42,447 bases of DNA from positions 1 through 42,447 of IMG/VR virus record IMGVR_UViG_3300032006_001297; one strand, given 5' to 3'. The notes beneath the pieces were generated by a model. The model did not search any database, was not told the origin of the DNA, and was given only the letters and a program-made list of their open reading frames with translations. This DNA comes from a virus. Both the position numbers and the translations under genes were made by a program. Positions 39,242-42,447 of the stretch are shown piece by piece. Each line of letters begins with the position of its first letter. Position 1 is the stretch's first letter.

Positions 39242-39879
39242 TCATTAATGCCTTTCATGTTATTTAAAAGAGAAAAGAACTCTGCCTTAATTGCAGGATC
39301 ATCTCTAAATATACCTCTAACAACGGATGTCAACATATCACTTTCATGTTCTTTAACACCTCTTGCTGTCATACAAAAATGTTCAGCTTTAACAATAACT
39401 GCAACTCCTTTTGCTTCAGTCTCTTGCTCAATCATATCTGCAATTTGTTCAGTCATTTCTTCTTGAATCTGTGGCCTTGATGCAACCCAATCAACCATAC
39501 GATTAAACTTAGAAAGACCAACAACTTTCTTTCCTGGGAATATACCAACGTATGCTTTTCCTGTAATCGGTTGGAAATGATGTGCGCAAGTGGAATTAAT
39601 ACTTATAGGACCGGACATATAAATCTGGTCATATTGTTTTACATTTGGAAATGCAGTTACTTTTGGAGGGGGATAATATCTTCCACGAAAAATTTCATGG
39701 ACAAACATTTTTGCAACCCGTCTTGCTGTATCTTTTGTATTATGATCGTTTTGTGTGTCTATACCCAATGCTTCCAATACACCTTGAAAAGCATCTGCAA
39801 CTTCGTTTTCTATATCTTGTAAATCTCCAACATCTAAACAATCATAAATTGTATCATTGGCTTTCGTTGAAATCTTCAT
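39238..39879 (-). CDS. folE: GTP cyclohydrolase I
   Basis: The ATG at 39879 is chosen for its GGAG site; it gives 213 residues. The zinc ligands are visible: Cys98 in STCAHHF with His101, and Cys169 in HFCMTARGV. CAHH replaces the more usual CEHH. GLSKFNRMVDW and RPQIQEEMT are standard FolE segments. It makes dihydroneopterin triphosphate from GTP, the first step to 7-deazaguanine. It overlaps QueD by 26 bases and DpdA by four. Confidence 0.95.
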   Translation of the reverse strand: MKISTKANDTIYDCLDVGDLQDIENEVADAFQGVLEALGIDTQNDHNTKDTARRVAKMFVHEIFRGRYYPPPKVTAFPNVKQYDQIYMSGPISINSTCAHHFQPITGKAYVGIFPGKKVVGLSKFNRMVDWVASRPQIQEEMTEQIADMIEQETEAKGVAVIVKAEHFCMTARGVKEHESDMLTSVVRGIFRDDPAIKAEFFSLLNNMKGINE

Positions 39880-40363
39880 TATCAGCTCCATCATTAAAAA
39901 TGTTTCTCACTTTCCAATCACCATAATTATAACTTGCACTATTTGAACCATGTTCAAAAACTTCTACTCTTTTTAAATTTACTCTACCTTTTGTTTCTTC
40001 TATAATTTTCGGTGCAACATAATTATAAACATACTCGGCAAATTTCTCACAACCAACACCATCCATTGTAAGAACTTGTGCCATATTTTCATCATGTATT
40101 TTATATATATGTTCTATATCAGGATCATTTTTATCTATTAAAAGTTTATGGTCAAATGTTTGTTCAAGAAATGTTTTAATCCAACCACAGCCTCCAAAAT
40201 CATAAACCCAATTTCTTTCGTCAAGTTGATCTGTTTCAAATATAAAACGAAAACCCAAACTATACCCATGTAAATATTTACAATGACTGTTTGCCTTCCA
40301 TTGACGAAAACAACAACTTAATCCTCTCTCATTACCATAGGTCTTTGTACTTTGATATTTCAC
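39854..40363 (-). CDS. queD: 6-carboxytetrahydropterin synthase-like enzyme
   Basis: A GTG start at 40363 is preferred: it overlaps the preceding stop as GTGA and has a GGGGG site, and the product then opens MKYQSTKTYGNERG. The 169 residues include ANSHCKYLHGYSLGF, in which catalytic Cys28 and His32 are kept but the second zinc His of HGH is Tyr34; the more N-terminal His seems to be Cys. WVYDFGG and TFDHKLLI are other family marks. It would convert dihydroneopterin triphosphate to carboxytetrahydropterin, step two of the pathway. Confidence 0.85.
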   Translation of the reverse strand: MKYQSTKTYGNERGLSCCFRQWKANSHCKYLHGYSLGFRFIFETDQLDERNWVYDFGGCGWIKTFLEQTFDHKLLIDKNDPDIEHIYKIHDENMAQVLTMDGVGCEKFAEYVYNYVAPKIIEETKGRVNLKRVEVFEHGSNSASYNYGDWKVRNIFNDGADNEDFNESQ

Positions 40364-40815
40364 ATTGAACCCCCGATTCTTTCCCATGGATATACTATCC
40401 ATCTATATAACTGCTCATGTATATAATTTACACCATCATTATTTTTATTTCCAAACAATGCAACTAAAGAATAATCAGGATTTTTTTGAAATTCTGGTAA
40501 TTCTTTGATTGCCCTAAAAGTTGCACCAGTATCATACACATCATCTATAACAATAACATGAGGAAAGAACTTAGGATGCAATTCTTTATCGCCTGTTAAA
40601 TTTAACAACCACTCTGGTTTTTTATCCTGACCATCCCTTGACTGAAACTTTATAATACTCATTGGACAATTAAGAATATTACTCAAATGAGTTGCTATAG
40701 GTAAAGAACCACGATAAATACCTACGATATGTATATTAGATATATTTTTATATCGACTAGCAATATCACCTATATCTTTATAATATTCATCATAATAATA
40801 ATTATACTTATTCAT
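40360..40815 (-). CDS. Purine-type phosphoribosyltransferase
   Basis: The 151-residue protein carries the 13-residue PRPP motif VIVIDDVYDTGATF (87-100) and IHIVGIYRGSLPIA, the other conserved loop, with a VYPWER end typical of xanthine-guanine enzymes such as Gpt. It joins a base to PRPP to give a nucleotide. Its place between the pathway genes suggests salvage of guanine released by DpdA base exchange, or regeneration of GTP for FolE. That link is inferred from context. Confidence 0.82.
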   Translation of the reverse strand: MNKYNYYYDEYYKDIGDIASRYKNISNIHIVGIYRGSLPIATHLSNILNCPMSIIKFQSRDGQDKKPEWLLNLTGDKELHPKFFPHVIVIDDVYDTGATFRAIKELPEFQKNPDYSLVALFGNKNNDGVNYIHEQLYRWIVYPWERIGGSM

Positions 40816-41273
40816 ATCACGTTTTTATTTGTAATATTTAACATCTTTGCCAATACTACCAGTTGCTGTGATAACATTTTGGATTCCGGAGATTTAGATT
40901 CCAAATCCATAATATGATCTTTTGAAATTATACTGGATAACAATTGTGCTATTTCACTTCGTCCTTGTACCCATTGCTCAATGGTTTTCTTTGCTTCAAA
41001 GAATCTTTCACCACCTATCTCTTTTGCTTCATCATGGTATTGAACGAAATTTGTTAAAACACTTCTTACTAATTCTGATTTTGAAACTTTTAATTCAGTT
41101 GCTACTCTACCCAAAGCATTATCTAATTCGTGTGCAAGTCTAAACTTACCTAACCTAACAACATTTCCATTTTCATCATTAACAACTGCTACAAAAAGTT
41201 CTTTATCTTGAACAGCATCTTTTCCCGGTATTCCTTTTTGTCCTTTCTTATTTCTTTTGTTTTCTCCCATCAT
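40812..41273 (-). CDS. Ribbon-helix-helix-like protein, possible regulator
   Basis: Start taken at the ATG at 41273 (ATGA overlap with QueE); one at 41282 is also possible. The 153-residue protein has a basic head (NKRNKKGQKGIPG), then a strand and two helices, VVRLGKFRLAHELDNALGRVATELKVSKSELVRSVLTNFV, the pattern of a ribbon-helix-helix domain, then helical segments. It may regulate the surrounding cluster or bind DNA. Family not identified. Confidence 0.6.
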   Translation of the reverse strand: MMGENKRNKKGQKGIPGKDAVQDKELFVAVVNDENGNVVRLGKFRLAHELDNALGRVATELKVSKSELVRSVLTNFVQYHDEAKEIGGERFFEAKKTIEQWVQGRSEIAQLLSSIISKDHIMDLESKSPESKMLSQQLVVLAKMLNITNKNVI

Positions 41274-42187
41274 GTACCCCATTCATTTCCAAAAAGATTT
41301 AATTGTAACCTGGGACTATACTTATAACCATAACTCAATGCAATTTCTGCTATTTTCTTTTCTTCCATTTGATGATCTAATGCACCCTCTGGCATTAAAT
41401 AAATTGCATCTATCATAACTCCTGCTTTCTCATATTCTTTCAATGCGTTTGTTACTTCATACATACATGAATAATCTCTAACAACAAATTTAAGATACAA
41501 ATAAGACCCAGGCCAAGTGTTATATGATAACAATGCCTCTGGTACTATTGCATCAATCCACCGTTCACCACTATTTTGAAGTTTAGGAGATACAGACCAC
41601 GTTATTCCATGATAAGGTCTATTGATTGCATATTTTTCATAATAAGCAAGATACCTATCATGGTTGTCATTTTGAAAATCATCAAAATGATATTGTTGGG
41701 TTCCGTTTGTTTCAAATGTAACGTATCTTGTTTTTAAATCTGGATGTGTTATTAATTCACTTACTGCTGGTTGGAAACCTTTTAGTAATGGTTCACCACC
41801 GGTCATAACTAAATGAACACCATCATTTTCTTTGAGATCATCAGAAGCACCACGTTTTTCACCATAAAAGTCAAGAACATTCATTTTTTTAATGATGGTA
41901 TCAATGTCCTCATAGTTTGCAAGGTGTCCCCATTTCTTTCCCCAAGAAAAAGAACTATCACAACCAACTTGAGGTACTGGTAAATCTACAAGTGCCTTTG
42001 CATCAGGATAGTCTTGGTTATGAGGCATATTTTCTTTGGGTATCCATTTTGATCTATCTCTATCTTGACCGAAACCAGTACACTCAAAATTACACCCGAA
42101 CAAACGCAAAAAGAGAGATGGCACACCAACGTACCTTCCCTCTCCTTGAAGTGAGTAAAACATCTCGCTGTATCGTAATTTATTCAT
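41270..42187 (-). CDS. queE: 7-carboxy-7-deazaguanine synthase-like radical SAM enzyme
   Basis: The 305-residue protein opens YSEMFYSLQGEGRYVGVPSLF, a hallmark of QueE. The cluster motif is modified: Cys32-x3-Cys36 is followed by Thr-Gly-Phe instead of x2-Cys, and the third cysteine is probably Cys76 in VGCDSSFSW after a 39-residue insert. TGGEPLL is the SAM-binding GGE motif, and ETNGT is also present. It makes carboxydeazaguanine from carboxytetrahydropterin, step three. First gene of unit 1, with a promoter ending seven bases before the ATG. Confidence 0.9.
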   Translation of the reverse strand: MNKLRYSEMFYSLQGEGRYVGVPSLFLRLFGCNFECTGFGQDRDRSKWIPKENMPHNQDYPDAKALVDLPVPQVGCDSSFSWGKKWGHLANYEDIDTIIKKMNVLDFYGEKRGASDDLKENDGVHLVMTGGEPLLKGFQPAVSELITHPDLKTRYVTFETNGTQQYHFDDFQNDNHDRYLAYYEKYAINRPYHGITWSVSPKLQNSGERWIDAIVPEALLSYNTWPGSYLYLKFVVRDYSCMYEVTNALKEYEKAGVMIDAIYLMPEGALDHQMEEKKIAEIALSYGYKYSPRLQLNLFGNEWGT

Positions 42188-42193
42188 AACATA

Positions 42194-42222
42194 AGTATAT
42201 CAAATTTAATTTGTGAATACAA
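42194..42222 (-). promoter_or_regulatory. Sigma70-like promoter for the 7-deazaguanine unit (leaderless layout)
   Basis: Read leftward, TTGTAT (42222-42217), a 17-base spacer and TATACT (42199-42194). The predicted start point lies at about 42187, the first base of the QueE ATG. It has the same CCTTGTATT beginning as the polymerase promoter. Confidence 0.7.
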
Positions 42223-42231
42223 GGAAGAATA

Positions 42232-42447
42232 TTAAAATTTAGGTTTTCCTAATTTTACCAGTATATCATAATCCGAAACAAACATGCGATTTGTATAGAA
42301 TTTTAATTCAGGATAATACAGATCCGTTATAAACAAATCTCTATTTGTTGGTAAATCTTGAAAATTAATTATGGCTGGTTCATTATCTGATGTTTTTTTC
42401 CGACGATCACTATTATAAATTACAATATTGTGTTTTAAATAACCGTC
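42232..42447 (-). CDS. C-terminal end of a gene running off the right edge
   Basis: An open frame enters from the right edge and stops at TAA 42234-42232, giving 71 visible residues. Segments include NIVIYNSDRRKKTSDNEP, LFITDLYYPELKFYTNR and MFVSDYDILVKLGKP. It has no recognisable domain. It ends 45 bases before the QueE start, upstream of the unit 1 promoter. Confidence 0.55.
   Translation of the reverse strand, partial: DGYLKHNIVIYNSDRRKKTSDNEPAIINFQDLPTNRDLFITDLYYPELKFYTNRMFVSDYDILVKLGKPKF

Noticed and set aside
36637-42187. Cluster as a tRNA queuosine pathway rather than DNA modification
   Set aside because: The transglycosylase lies in a phage operon with the full preQ0 pathway, and no QueF, QueA or QueG is present to complete queuosine, so a DNA target is more likely, though tRNA is not excluded.
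1-42447. tRNA genes and CRISPR arrays
   Set aside because: No cloverleaf-like sequence or regularly spaced repeats were seen; almost all DNA is protein-coding. A tRNA-search program would be needed for certainty.

Overview
The window is a stretch of a tailed-phage genome of the T4-like (marine myovirus) kind, not a bacterial chromosome. Every supportable gene, more than 70 in all, lies on the minus strand. The genes are packed with 1-60 base gaps or 4-base ATGA/TAATG overlaps, and the DNA is strongly AT-rich. The T4 replication core is easy to recognise: sliding clamp gp45, clamp-loader small subunit gp62, RegA, DNA polymerase gp43, UvsX, helicase loader gp59, helicase gp41, primase gp61 and RNase H. 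A cobalamin-type ribonucleotide reductase, ThyX and dCMP deaminase supply nucleotides. Many of the unnamed genes look like proteins conserved in marine T4-like phages (cyanophage and pelagiphage relatives). The host cannot be fixed from the sequence. No photosynthesis genes, tRNA genes or CRISPR arrays were seen, and no stretch over 300 bases lacks a gene.

Four sigma70-like promoters share a CCTTG-containing -35 and a 17-base spacer, and they divide the window into four leftward units. Unit 1 (42187 to 33786) starts with a 7-deazaguanine DNA-modification cluster: QueE, a ribbon-helix-helix-like protein, a phosphoribosyltransferase, QueD, FolE, a DpdA/TGT-like transglycosylase and a glutamine-amidotransferase-QueC fusion. 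It then runs into gp45, gp62 and RegA. FolE, QueD, QueE and QueC would make preQ0, DpdA would exchange it into DNA, and the amidotransferase fusion suggests further conversion to an amidated or archaeosine-like base. The clamp-loader ATPase gp44, normally between gp45 and gp62, is absent from that place.

Unit 2 (33740 to 17821) carries gp43, UvsX, a 36-residue membrane microprotein, gp59 and gp41. It continues into a block of small proteins whose first residues (MKTYKxFLE, MKSYKDWL, MLSFKEILNE, MITFRNFLRE) resemble the capsid-targeting sequence of T4 internal proteins. Two of the carriers look like enzymes: a HxGH nucleotidyltransferase and a protein with a KWDG ligase-type motif. Small membrane proteins, Ig-like virion proteins, an HNH-like protein and a possible lysis pair follow.

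Unit 3 (17781 to 10991) holds a saccharopine-dehydrogenase-like enzyme, primase, ThyX, ribonucleotide reductase, a PD-(D/E)XK nuclease and a GAPDH with an altered cofactor site. Unit 4 (10834 to the left edge) holds small phage proteins, dCMP deaminase, RNase H, a SprT-like metalloprotease, a secreted HtrA-type protease, a RecB-like nuclease, an aldehyde dehydrogenase and the beta subunit of a pyruvate/2-oxoacid:ferredoxin oxidoreductase. The last two, with GAPDH and the saccharopine-type enzyme, form an unusual set of host-metabolism genes for such a phage.
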